Numbered from the stretch's first letter, positions 1 to 6,868 are shown. The stretch: DNA of 14,280 nt from CAYLJV01 sp964510375 (GCA_964510375.1 CAZEBR010000035.1:1-14280), one strand, 5' to 3'. Notes: generated from the letters alone by a model not told the origin. Translations and numbers: made by a program.

Positions 1-12
1 AGAGGGGAGGGA

Positions 13-42
13 AGCTGAACGGTCGGGGGAGACCGTTCAGCT
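13..42. repeat. perfect 12-bp GC-rich hairpin
   Basis: AGCTGAACGGTC (13-24) is followed after the six bases GGGGGA by its exact reverse complement GACCGTTCAGCT (31-42). No T-run follows, so an ordinary terminator is unlikely. A second short stem, GGGCG (55-59) with CGCCC (68-72), lies just downstream. The pair could be the 3' part of a structured RNA or of a gene that begins outside the window. The hairpin is certain; its role is unknown. Confidence 0.6.
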
Positions 43-292
43 CGGGTTTAGGGTGGGCGCTTAGAAACGCCCAATAAACTTGAACTCTTTTGATTTCACA
101 TGTAGTACTCTCCCATCCCCTTTAAGTCTTCGCCTCTGTGATCGATGGAGTTTGTTCCTATCCGGAAGTTCAGAAACTAGATTTTGAATCCTTCCCGTTT
201 TGTTGCCGTTTGTGCACTGGTGTGGGCTGAAGTCCAGTGTGGAAATCGCTCATTTTAATAGTGATTCCGGCAAAAAACGTTCTGAAAACCGA
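43..292. other. non-coding stretch before tRNA-Pro
   Basis: No reading frame with a credible start was found. A minus-strand frame stays open for about 60 codons, from just after a TGA near 257 to a TAA near 72, but it has no early ATG, GTG or TTG and its product resembles nothing I recognise. The stretch contains the small GGGCG/CGCCC stem at 55-72 and, near its right end, the likely tRNA promoter. Confidence 0.4.
250..261 (+). promoter_or_regulatory. TATA-like box for tRNA-Pro
   Basis: The AT-rich element CATTTTAATAG lies about 35-40 bases upstream of the mature tRNA 5' end. That is suitable for an archaeal TATA box followed by a short 5' leader removed by RNase P. Inferred from position and composition only. 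Confidence 0.35.
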
Positions 293-367
293 GGGGCTGT
301 GGGGTAGTCAGGACTAGCCTACTGGCTTTGGGTGCCAGTGACCCCGGTTCAAATCCGGGCAGCCCCA
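293..367 (+). tRNA. tRNA-Pro (anticodon UGG)
   Basis: A full cloverleaf can be drawn. The acceptor strand GGGGCTG (293-299) pairs with CAGCCCC (360-366) and the discriminator is A367. The anticodon stem is CTGGC/GCCAG around the loop TTTGGGT, which gives anticodon TGG with G37, as usual for proline tRNAs. The T arm is CCCGG TTCAAAT CCGGG. The D arm keeps GG at 311-312 but has one weak pair (G304 opposite G317). The genome continues CCT after the discriminator, so CCA is not completely encoded and must be finished by CCA-adding enzyme. No intron is seen. It decodes CCA and probably other CCN codons by wobble. Confidence 0.95.
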
Positions 368-373
368 CCTTGA

Positions 374-378
374 TTTTT
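374..378 (+). terminator. oligo-T terminator after tRNA-Pro
   Basis: A run of five T residues starts seven bases after the tRNA discriminator, as expected of an intrinsic archaeal oligo-T termination signal. Confidence 0.4.
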
Positions 379-441
379 CACCGTAAAAAAATCGGTCAAA
401 AGGCCTGAGATGATCCTACAGTATAATTTTTGGTTCTTTGT

Positions 442-469
442 ATTTTTTGTTACACCCATAACAAAAAAT
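442..469. repeat. perfect 11-bp hairpin with T6/A6 arms
   Basis: ATTTTTTGTTA (442-452) and TAACAAAAAAT (459-469) are exact reverse complements around the loop CACCCA. Either transcript would contain an oligo-U run within a hairpin, so it may act as a bidirectional terminator, or it may be a binding site. It stands alone in the spacer between tRNA-Pro and the membrane protein at 588. Confidence 0.5.
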
Positions 470-587
470 CTGAATTCTTTCGCTTCCAATTTGAAATGGG
501 TGAAAAATACCTCTTCCCAGATTTTATTAGTTCTTCGCTCCCCATCTAGAAAGTGGACAAAGGAGTAAGAGGAGCTAGGGTGTTATT

Positions 588-1232
588 TTGGAAGATAAAA
601 GAAAGGAGAATTTAGATCGGTTTTTCCTGGTTTTTCCTCCACTTTTGGGTGTCGTGTTTTCATTACTCTTCGGGAAGCACCTCTATCTGCTTCTCCCCAG
701 CCTGGTCCTCGGATGGTTGATGCCGGTCTACGTCGGATATTGGAGGGGGAGTATCAAGCTCGATTCCCTCGCGGAAAGGGTGAGGGGTGCCCCGTACCTT
801 TGGGTGGGAATGTTATCCTACGGCTTTTTTGCGCTCTTGGTGATGGTGGTCGAACCGCTGATGATGGAGGTTCCGTTCGACGAGATAATCCTCTTCGCAT
901 TGATCTTCCTTTTACTTCCTCTTCTCCTCTGGCCCAGAATAAGGCGAGGCCTGGTGGAGTTGCTCGACGAGGGATCTCGGGAAAAGGTCGTGGAAGCTCT
1001 CAGTAGCTCTTGGGTTGCCGCCGAGTGCCTGGTCGTTTCCATTTACGGCTTTATCGTCCTCGCGAACATATTGTTAAGATATCGTTGGAGGGCGTTCGGT
1101 GGTATCGGGGGATTAATATTAACGATCGTTTTATTCGTGGCTTCCGCGTTGCTTCTCTGGAAGTTCTTTGATAAGGAGATCGAGGCGAGGGATATAATCG
1201 AAAGCCTCGATGTGGCTCGGGGCGCAGAGTAA
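588..1232 (+). CDS. six-helix integral membrane protein, unknown function
   Basis: This 214-residue protein has about six hydrophobic spans, near residues 11-28, 32-51, 71-88, 99-115, 143-163 and 172-194. Short charged loops separate them, and both ends are charged and probably cytosolic. I see no catalytic motif or recognisable family. The start is TTG at 588: AGGGTG lies five bases upstream and no in-frame ATG occurs before the first helix. An additional AGGAG lies further upstream at 570-575. The gene stands alone after tRNA-Pro and converges on mtrH with a 55-base gap that contains a small stem, ACAAAT/ATTTGT (1259-1275). The gene is very likely real; its function is unknown. Confidence 0.8.
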   Translation: MEDKRKENLDRFFLVFPPLLGVVFSLLFGKHLYLLLPSLVLGWLMPVYVGYWRGSIKLDSLAERVRGAPYLWVGMLSYGFFALLVMVVEPLMMEVPFDEIILFALIFLLLPLLLWPRIRRGLVELLDEGSREKVVEALSSSWVAAECLVVSIYGFIVLANILLRYRWRAFGGIGGLILTIVLFVASALLLWKFFDKEIEARDIIESLDVARGAE

Positions 1233-1287
1233 GGGCCGTCTGACGTCTCGCTCCGCCGACAAATGGAAGATTTGTTTGAGAAAGGGG

Positions 1288-2208
1288 TCAGAACATTTTT
1301 TTCAGCGGATGGTCTTCCGATCGAACCTCTACGTCTTCCCGTTTCATGTACTGAGCGATCATCGCGTCCGTCATGGCACATGCCGGAAACATGTTTTTTG
1401 CCTTAAACGCCGAGCCGTAGATCAGGTAGTCAGCCCCCATCGCCTGCGGAAGCGTGCCCGCGCTCCCCCTGCAGGCCCATCTAGCGTTTTCGCCGTCCAC
1501 TTCTCCCAATCCGCCCCACTTACCTACCGTTCCTATCGGTGCAGTTCCGACCGGAATTCCGAATTGCTGTTTCACCAGCTGAATCCCCTTTGCTGCTGGA
1601 CCTATAGTGGGGACTTCGAATACCGGAGTTAGAATTAGGGGTTTGTCGATGCCGGCATCCGAGGCCTTCTCCAGTAATCCCTTCTCCCCGGGTTTTCCTT
1701 TGAGTATCGAGAGCATTCCTTTCGGGTACGGATTTTTAGGGTTAAACGCCTGCACGACGGCCGCGCTTAGGCCGGTTTTTCCAATGTCCCTGAACTCCTC
1801 TTCGTCCGCCTTGAAATTTATGGAGTTATAGACGACCTTGTCTTCGAGTCCCACTTCGTCCGCATGCTCGGCCACGGCCGTTCGAATCGATGCATCCGGC
1901 CCGTTGAGAAGCAGGGGCAGATCAGTTATCTCAGTAATGAAATCTATGTACTCTATCAGCTCTTCTTCCGATTCTCCCACGATATCTAGCATTGAGGGAG
2001 CTCCCGTTTTCTCGGACATCTCTTCCTGCATCTTAATTAGGCTTTCAGCTCTCTCCCTGTCAAAATTCACTTTTTCCCTGTCTTTAACGATTTTATGACC
2101 TTTATGGAAAAGGCTGCCGATAAGAACTGTCGGTGTCTTCCCTGGCTGACCACCGACCTCGACGCCGCCGATGTCGAAGATTTTCTGTTCTTTTTCGAAC
2201 TTTAGCAT
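1288..2208 (-). CDS. mtrH: tetrahydromethanopterin S-methyltransferase subunit H (MtrH), stand-alone
   Basis: The 306-residue product is full length for MtrH, the soluble TIM-barrel subunit. In methanogens it moves the methyl group between methyl-tetrahydromethanopterin and the corrinoid of MtrA. The N-terminus (FEKEQKIFDIGGVEVGGQPG), the GSLFHKGHKIV segment, the NGPD region and the C-terminal GKWGGLGEVDGENARW and GSAFKAKNMFPA stretches all agree with the family. No mtrA-G or mcr genes lie in the window, so this copy cannot be called part of the energy-conserving sodium pump. Orphan MtrH homologues elsewhere act with methylotrophic corrinoid proteins, or feed methyl groups into a Wood-Ljungdahl type branch. 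The ATG at 2208 lacks a good ribosome binding site, and a TATA-like TACATAAACTTA at 2222-2233 suggests a very short leader or a leaderless message. Family assignment is firm; the partner is unknown. Confidence 0.92.
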   Translation of the reverse strand: MLKFEKEQKIFDIGGVEVGGQPGKTPTVLIGSLFHKGHKIVKDREKVNFDRERAESLIKMQEEMSEKTGAPSMLDIVGESEEELIEYIDFITEITDLPLLLNGPDASIRTAVAEHADEVGLEDKVVYNSINFKADEEEFRDIGKTGLSAAVVQAFNPKNPYPKGMLSILKGKPGEKGLLEKASDAGIDKPLILTPVFEVPTIGPAAKGIQLVKQQFGIPVGTAPIGTVGKWGGLGEVDGENARWACRGSAGTLPQAMGADYLIYGSAFKAKNMFPACAMTDAMIAQYMKREDVEVRSEDHPLKKMF

Positions 2209-2221
2209 TAAAAGGCCAAGC

Positions 2222-2233
2222 TAAGTTTATGTA
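2222..2233 (-). promoter_or_regulatory. TATA-like box upstream of mtrH
   Basis: Read on the minus strand this is TACATAAACTTA, centred about 20 bases before the mtrH ATG. With the usual archaeal spacing, transcription would start at or close to the start codon. This fits the lack of a ribosome binding site. Positional inference only. Confidence 0.3.
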
Positions 2234-2272
2234 GTCGATGCAAATAAGCTTTGATATTCTGTTTAGTGTCAT

Positions 2273-2290
2273 GAGTTTATTAATAAACTC
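2273..2290. promoter_or_regulatory. perfect 18-bp palindrome, candidate operator
   Basis: GAGTTTATTAATAAACTC reads the same on both strands with no spacer. It lies about 65 bases upstream of mtrH and 140 bases upstream of the divergent membrane gene at 2433, in an otherwise non-coding region. Dimeric archaeal regulators commonly bind such sites. No regulator gene is adjacent. Confidence 0.45.
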
Positions 2291-2432
2291 TGAAAACTCC
2301 TAGATTTTTTCACGATAGCGACTCCAAGCAGAAATATGTAGAAATAAGCTCGATTGATAATTAATGACCTTTTATCCTCTTAATAGAATTTAATTATCAT
2401 TTTCCGGTAAATGGAAAGGGGAGGTGGAAATT

Positions 2433-2822
2433 TTGAATAAAAAACTGGCTTCTGTAGGATTGCTCGGCGGAATAATGGCTATAATTGGAGTGTTTCTCCC
2501 ATGGGTCTCGGGTGATTTCATGGGTTCGACTCTATCGCTGTCGGGCTGGAACCTTGCTCGGATTGGTGGGGCTACAGGGAAGTCCTTCTTCTCGCCGTAC
2601 ATAGTCATAATCGGCGGAATCATTTCGCTGGCCGGTGGAATTGGAATAATGGGAAATTCGAAAGCCGGGTACATGTTGCCCGTCGGTGGTATAGCATCTC
2701 TTGGAGGGTGCATCTTGGTGCTCGTCAGTATGGGGAGTTTGTCGGCCCTTTCAATTGGTTTCTATGCGTGCCTCGCCGGCGCCCTTTTGGCTCTGATCGG
2801 CTCTCTCGGTCTGAGGGAATAG
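2433..2822 (+). CDS. small four-helix membrane protein with FLPW motif
   Basis: This protein of 129 residues is rich in Gly, Ala, Ile and Leu. It has four predicted spans near residues 6-26, 55-73, 82-101 and 106-125. A FLPWVSG motif follows the first helix and introduces an outside loop of about 25 residues; similar FLPW-type small membrane proteins are common in archaea but are uncharacterised. TTG at 2433 is preferred over the in-frame GTG at 2424, because that GTG lies inside the strong ribosome binding site GGGGAGGTGG (2418-2427), which sits six bases from the TTG. The gene is divergent from mtrH and 125 bases upstream of the ABC exporter genes in the same direction. Function unknown. 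Confidence 0.75.
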   Translation: MNKKLASVGLLGGIMAIIGVFLPWVSGDFMGSTLSLSGWNLARIGGATGKSFFSPYIVIIGGIISLAGGIGIMGNSKAGYMLPVGGIASLGGCILVLVSMGSLSALSIGFYACLAGALLALIGSLGLRE

Positions 2823-2883
2823 CCGGCCAAACGAAGACTCGGCGTTCAAAGGGGATTATTACGAGCTCGGGAAAATTTTTCTT

Positions 2884-2915
2884 AATTATTTCCGTTTGAA
2901 AGGGAAGAAATAATT
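2884..2915. repeat. 9-bp inverted repeat before the ABC ATPase gene
   Basis: AATTATTTC (2884-2892) and GAAATAATT (2907-2915) are exact complements around a 14-base spacer. The right arm ends 32 bases before the ATPase start. It could be an operator or a leader hairpin, and the left arm also resembles a TATA box. The position is suggestive but the function is unproven. Confidence 0.35.
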
Positions 2916-2947
2916 GCCGTGGATGTTATTGTTTCTTGGGAGTCGGA

Positions 2948-3703
2948 ATGATTGAGATAAACGATCTCCGGAAGAATTACGACGGTAAGGTCGCGCTCCG
3001 CGGAGTAAACCTGGAAATCGAGGAGGGGGAGATATTCGGTCTTTTGGGCCCAAACGGGTCCGGCAAGTCCACTCTGATGAGGACCATTATCGGGATGACC
3101 AAGCCTACGGAGGGGAGCGTTCGGGTCAACGGAATGGATCCTTCCGAAAGCGGGGTTGAGGTTAAAAGTATAGTGGGGTACGTGCCCGAATCCCCTCATC
3201 TTTACGAGTCGCTTTCGCCGGAAGAGTTTTTCGAGTTCGTCGGTTCGGTCAGGGGAGCCTCGCCCGACTCCTTGGACAGGGTGGAGAACTTCGTCGACGC
3301 CTTCGAGATCAAGGAGGACATGGACAGCGACATAGGTTCCTTGTCCTTTGGGATGAGACAAAAGGTCTCGATAATAGCCTCGCTCATCCATAATCCCGAG
3401 GTTCTGATTCTGGACGAGTGCATGAACGGCCTGGACCCGAGGTCTGTCAGGGTCCTGAAGGAGTTTCTCAATTCCTTTTCGGAGAGGGGAGGTACGGTCA
3501 TTTATTCGACCCACGTGCTTGAAGTCGCCGAGAAGATGTGCGACAGGGTAGCGATAATGAGAGACGGCAACGTCGAGGCCGTCGGGAGCGTGGAGGAGCT
3601 GAGGGAAATCCTGAAATCACAGTCGCTCGAGGACGTTTTCTTCAAAGTCACGGAAGAGGAAGAGTTTGAGCCCATAGTCAAGGCCCTCGAAGAAACCCTG
3701 TGA
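2948..3703 (+). CDS. ABC transporter ATP-binding protein (ABC-2 exporter type)
   Basis: The 251-residue ATPase has every nucleotide-binding motif: Walker A GPNGSGKS (34-41), a Q-loop position occupied by Glu (VPES, residue 81), signature LSFGM (132-136), Walker B LILDE (153-157), D-loop GLD and the H-loop His189. The Q-to-E change and the LSFGM variant occur in ABC-2 type exporters. After residue 210 comes the short acidic tail typical of single-domain exporter ATPases. ATG at 2948 is chosen over an upstream TTG at 2936 because GGGAG sits just before it and the protein then begins with the usual beta strand MIEINDL. Four bases separate its stop from the permease start, so the two should form one complex. 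The substrate cannot be predicted; drugs, lipids or peptides are usual for the family. Confidence 0.93.
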   Translation: MIEINDLRKNYDGKVALRGVNLEIEEGEIFGLLGPNGSGKSTLMRTIIGMTKPTEGSVRVNGMDPSESGVEVKSIVGYVPESPHLYESLSPEEFFEFVGSVRGASPDSLDRVENFVDAFEIKEDMDSDIGSLSFGMRQKVSIIASLIHNPEVLILDECMNGLDPRSVRVLKEFLNSFSERGGTVIYSTHVLEVAEKMCDRVAIMRDGNVEAVGSVEELREILKSQSLEDVFFKVTEEEEFEPIVKALEETL

Positions 3704-3707
3704 TAGG

Positions 3708-5279
3708 ATGGAGCTTAAAACAGCCTTCAGAACTGCCCTGATTCTCGCTAGGGAGAGGATTTACCAGGGGCAAAAGGAAAAAATTGGTTCTTCGAAGGAG
3801 GATAAGGTCACCGATCGCACACTCTGGGTCACCAACCTCTCGATGCTTCCCTTTTACGTATTGATGTCGTTCTTTCTGGCCGGAGCTCAGGTCGGGACAG
3901 GGCTGCCGCTCGGCGCGTTCTCCCTGCTTTTGCTGGTCCAGCTGTTTATGTCTCTCTTCGTAACGCTAAACTCGATTTCAAACTTTCGGGATTTGGATAT
4001 GCACGAGCCCCTGCTTCCGTTGCCTATCAGCCGGGAACACCTCATAGTCTCCTTTTCGTGGCTTCTTTCCGGTGGTGCTGCAATCCTGATCATACCGATT
4101 CCTGGAGCTGCGATATACGCCGTAGTGACGGGAAACTATTTGGCCATTCTCGTTTCTTTCCTCTGGGGCGTCTTGACGGTACTTTTGGGACATTCGCTCG
4201 GTCTGATTCTCACGAACTTTTTTTCGTTCGGCGCGTCAGGGCGTTCGACCCTGAGCAAGGTTTTTAGAGTTCTGAAGCTCGTGGGTGCTTTGTTGCTGTT
4301 TCTGTTGTGGTTCTTTATTTCCACGCAGGAAGGTTTTCTGAGTCCTTTGTTCAAACCGCTAACCGAGATTAGCGAATCTCTGTGGTTCCTGTATCCGTTC
4401 AACGCTTCCATGTCCATCGTCAATTTCTCCTGGATCTACCTCCTGTCGTTTGCGATGTACGGTCTTTTATTTTCAGGAATTTACTGGCTGGCGGGTATCA
4501 GAACTTGGAAAAACATCGTTCAACCTTCCTTCGCCACCTCAGGAGGATTTGAGGGTTACGAGTTGGAGTTGGGGGGCAAGTTCAAATCGTTGATCAGGAA
4601 GGATCTTACGCTTTCCTTCAGGAGCGGCCAACGGTTCTTGGGGAGTATCATCTTCCCCCTCATGGTGCTTTTCATGAACCTCGTAGATGTGATTGGCGGC
4701 GGCGCAATATCGCTACTCAGGGCTGAACTGGTTTACCTCGCAATCGCTATTTTGAGCGGGTGGGGAATCACCTATCTCTACGTTCAGGAGGGAGAGTCCG
4801 CATGGATTTTGTCCGTGTTGCCCCTTTCGAGAAATGACCTCGCAGTTCAAAAGGCACTTTCCGCTTTCTGTCTGTTTCCGATTTACGCCGTTCCAGCGAT
4901 TATTTTTGTATCGATCAAAATGGGATTCGGAGTTCCGGCGACATTTCTACAGATGCTGTCGGCGTTCGCGTTAGCTCTCACGTCCTGTCTGATCGTTTCC
5001 AAATCGCTGATGGGAAGGCTACCAGAGAATCCGACGGTGATAACCCAGGAAACCTTCGGGTCCCGCCTTACCCCTTTTCTGTTGATCTTTAAATCTCTCC
5101 TGCTTTCCGGCTGGCCAGTGCTGGTTGTAGTAGTTCTTTTCATTCTGATTAAGGGACTGACCGTTTCTTTGTTGGGATCAGTGCTTCTCTTGGTGGTGAT
5201 AACTGTAGGGACGGTTCTTAATCTTGGTTTCACGATCTGGAGATACAAATTTTTTGACGTTTTCTACTCGGAAGCGTAG
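3708..5279 (+). CDS. ABC-2 type permease, duplicated two-half membrane protein
   Basis: A 523-residue integral membrane protein with roughly twelve hydrophobic spans, paired with the ATPase four bases upstream. It appears to consist of two homologous halves. Each starts with an amphipathic, basic segment (ALILARERIY near residue 10; LIRKDLTLSFRSGQRF near 295), followed by two spans and then the same loop motif: LPISREHL (105-112) and LPLSRNDL (371-378). In ABC-2 permeases this LPxSR loop precedes the coupling region that contacts the ATPase. One polypeptide could thus supply both halves of the pore, with an ATPase homodimer beneath. A soluble linker of about 40 residues (265-305) joins the halves. 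ATG at 3708 follows TAGG at the end of the ATPase gene. Confidence 0.85.
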   Translation: MELKTAFRTALILARERIYQGQKEKIGSSKEDKVTDRTLWVTNLSMLPFYVLMSFFLAGAQVGTGLPLGAFSLLLLVQLFMSLFVTLNSISNFRDLDMHEPLLPLPISREHLIVSFSWLLSGGAAILIIPIPGAAIYAVVTGNYLAILVSFLWGVLTVLLGHSLGLILTNFFSFGASGRSTLSKVFRVLKLVGALLLFLLWFFISTQEGFLSPLFKPLTEISESLWFLYPFNASMSIVNFSWIYLLSFAMYGLLFSGIYWLAGIRTWKNIVQPSFATSGGFEGYELELGGKFKSLIRKDLTLSFRSGQRFLGSIIFPLMVLFMNLVDVIGGGAISLLRAELVYLAIAILSGWGITYLYVQEGESAWILSVLPLSRNDLAVQKALSAFCLFPIYAVPAIIFVSIKMGFGVPATFLQMLSAFALALTSCLIVSKSLMGRLPENPTVITQETFGSRLTPFLLIFKSLLLSGWPVLVVVVLFILIKGLTVSLLGSVLLLVVITVGTVLNLGFTIWRYKFFDVFYSEA

Positions 5280-5446
5280 AGCTTGGCCTTTGAGAGACCC
5301 TGACCTGATTTGAATTGGAAAGTGTAAAGCTTCGGTTTTTCTGAAATATTATCGAAAGTTTAATGAATTTGATTCGGTGTATTGATAACAAGAAGATTTC
5401 AAAAATATAGTGGGCAAGTGGGCTTAAATTGCTCCTCAAAGAGATT

Positions 5447-5617
5447 ATGACCCGGTGTGTGATTAGTTTTGGTCCGGAAGATTCTCTGGCGGATGTCGCT
5501 AGGATTACGATGAAGGAAGATACCGGCGAGGATACTGAGATAGAAAGGGGTAGGACTCTGCTAGGTTAAGTGGCTGGTCTGACGTTATCAGATCGTTACG
5601 TGATGAGTGAGGATAAT
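5447..5617 (+). pseudogene. decayed CBS-domain fragment
   Basis: From the ATG at 5447 the frame reads a 40-residue peptide (VISFGPEDSLADVARITMKEDTG is its core, reported here as a motif spanning residues 5-27) that ends at TAA 5567-5569. The same frame continues after the stop with VAGLTLSDRYVMSE. Together this follows a CBS half-domain: the P-D-S-L-x-D-V-A-R helix, the K-E-D-T-G turn, an E-x-G-R strand, and a V-x-G-x-x-T-x-x-D-R end. The hydrophobic central strand is damaged (EDTEIE) and the stop breaks the frame, so it looks like a remnant. No ribosome binding site precedes the ATG. It lies directly before the Yip1-like gene. The alternative is a genuine 40-residue peptide or a chance resemblance. 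Confidence 0.45.
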
Positions 5618-6217
5618 ATGGACAGAAAAGTAGAAATATTGAAAGATGTCGTAAGGCACCCGAGTGACGCTTTTAGAGAGATCGGTGAGAATGGAGAGAA
5701 ATATCTGCCCGCGGCACTGACGGTCTTTTTTTCCGCTTTCCTCGTTTCCTACTTTTTCACCCCGGTTCTGTTCCCGTTGGAGAGTTTTCTGATGGGAGCC
5801 TTTGACTTATTTTTATATGTAATTCTCATGTATCTCTTCGGCATGGCTATGGGTGGTGAAGCCGAGCTCATAGGCCTCCTTTCTGCTCTGGGTTATGCAT
5901 ACTTCCCGTCCATAATACTTTCATTCGTGTTCAGAATTGGTGTGAAGGTGAACATAGAAACCATCAGGGATTTAAGGGCGCTCGCGGGTCTCCCTCGGGA
6001 GCAAATCGCCGATAAGGCATTGCCTTTGCTTAAGGAGTTAATCAACCCGCTCAATATTTCTCTGGGCATAGCCGCTTTACTGCTCGGGATATGGAGCCTG
6101 GTGCTCGTGTTTTTTGCTTGCAGGGAATCACACAAGTTCGGCACGGGGAAGGCCATTCTAACCATTGTCTTTACGATACTTGTAGCCGGTGTGATAACAA
6201 GCCTTCTCAATCTTTGA
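5618..6217 (+). CDS. Yip1-domain-like membrane protein
   Basis: The product has 199 residues and five predicted helices, near 28-48, 56-78, 87-107, 148-168 and 178-197. It opens with a short cytosolic segment, LKDVVRHPSDAFREI, of the kind that begins archaeal and bacterial Yip1 domains. The third helix follows GGEAELIGLLSALGYAYFP, matching the family's alGYa..P pattern, and the fourth has the typical GIWSLVLVFFACRESH ending. Start choice: ATG 5618 has GTGAGG about six bases upstream and removes a 16-residue extension that would begin at GTG 5570, inside the CBS-like remnant. Members of this family are multispanning proteins without an assigned activity in archaea. No clear operon partner. Confidence 0.75.
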   Translation: MDRKVEILKDVVRHPSDAFREIGENGEKYLPAALTVFFSAFLVSYFFTPVLFPLESFLMGAFDLFLYVILMYLFGMAMGGEAELIGLLSALGYAYFPSIILSFVFRIGVKVNIETIRDLRALAGLPREQIADKALPLLKELINPLNISLGIAALLLGIWSLVLVFFACRESHKFGTGKAILTIVFTILVAGVITSLLNL

Positions 6218-6371
6218 TGCGAATGATCGATGGATAATGCCTTCATCAAAACTTATCCAAAAACCCGGTTCCGATTCGAATCAAACTTGAATCACTGTTT
6301 ATCCCCCCTTCATTTCCTCTCATTCGCCCGGCAAGTGGAATACGGATAGATAGAAAGGGAGATTAATAAAC

Positions 6372-6530
6372 TCAAGCTTTTTTCATAATAGCAAACTTGT
6401 CGTTTCCGCACGCTCTACAGACGAACTTTTCTCCTTCAAAAAGAAGGGTTCCGTCTTCTCTAAGTTCCACTTTCTCGGAACTCGTTTCCGATCTCTTTCT
6501 GCATTGCAGACAAACGTATTCTATCTTCAT
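6372..6530 (-). CDS. 52-residue zinc-ribbon protein
   Basis: A complete small frame running from ATG (6528-6530) to TGA (6372-6374). It has two knuckles, C7-x2-C10 and C38-x2-C41, separated by 27 residues with alternating beta-like sequence (KVELREDGTLLFEGEKFVC). That is the layout of a minimal zinc ribbon with one four-cysteine metal site. There is no membrane segment, and both termini are basic. The ribosome binding site is weak (GAAAG immediately before ATG). It is the last of three codirectional minus-strand genes for tiny Cys-rich proteins. Zinc ribbons of this size often bind nucleic acid or proteins; no specific role can be given. The cysteine pattern makes it unlikely to be a chance frame. 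Confidence 0.7.
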   Translation of the reverse strand: MKIEYVCLQCRKRSETSSEKVELREDGTLLFEGEKFVCRACGNDKFAIMKKA

Positions 6531-6636
6531 CTTTCGGTACACCCATCTAAGTAATAGTCCTTTATCACGAATATAACTGGTTGAAGGGGACGATTTTCCT
6601 GTCCAAGAGTACGTTATAGTCCGTTGGGTGCGAGAT

Positions 6637-6715
6637 GATTAAACTCGGGGAGCCGCCGTGCTAAAGCCAAGATAGGTTGAGGTTGATTTGGTTCCCCCTC
6701 GGATTTAGTTTAATC
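6637..6715. repeat. long imperfect inverted repeat overlapping the end of a small gene
   Basis: GATTAAACT (6637-6645) pairs exactly with AGTTTAATC (6707-6715), and GGGGAGCC (6647-6654) pairs with GGTTCCCC (6690-6697). There is one G-T pair when read on the plus strand and a nine-base bulge on the right arm. The structure covers the last 55 bases and the stop of the 52-residue gene at 6661-6819, plus 24 bases beyond. It may be a 3' stem of that message or a plus-strand antisense RNA; the plus strand folds slightly better. Confidence 0.4.
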
Positions 6716-6819
6716 TTCCGTTCTTTTTTCCCTTCGGCGAAGTCGGCGTGTTTCTCACACCACCAGAGTCCATTGATGAGCATTGATGCCTCCTTTCCAC
6801 AGATACAACACCTTCTCAA
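6661..6819 (-). CDS. 52-residue zinc-finger-like protein (CxxC...CxxH)
   Basis: TTG at 6819 begins this frame eight bases after a perfect GGAGG (6828-6832), which is strong evidence for translation. The 52-residue product has a C4-C-I-C7 knuckle followed by C21-x2-H24 in the context GLWWCEKHADF, then a lysine- and arginine-rich stretch (GKKERKIKLNPRGN) and an LNLSWL end. The CxxC plus CxxH set could hold one zinc ion, and the basic tail would suit nucleic acid binding. The stop TAG is at 6661-6663, inside the long inverted repeat. It sits 126 bases downstream of the 79-residue zinc protein and 130 bases upstream of the other 52-residue one. I do not recognise a named family. Confidence 0.75.
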   Translation of the reverse strand: MRRCCICGKEASMLINGLWWCEKHADFAEGKKERKIKLNPRGNQINLNLSWL

Positions 6820-6868
6820 AATTCTAACCTCCTTTAACCCGATAACATATACTTAATTTGGGATTAAA

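Noticed and set aside
72..257. Minus-strand frame open for about 60 codons
   Set aside because: It has no ATG, GTG or TTG near its upstream end and no ribosome binding site, and its basic product shows no recognisable motif. An open stretch of this length is expected by chance.
400..420. Possible C/D box small RNA (CTGA next to GATGATC)
   Set aside because: The boxes are in the wrong order and spacing, and no second pair of C and D boxes is present.
2882..3514. Long minus-strand open frame opposite the ABC ATPase gene
   Set aside because: The plus strand encodes all ABC ATPase motifs here. The antisense product has no recognisable domain.
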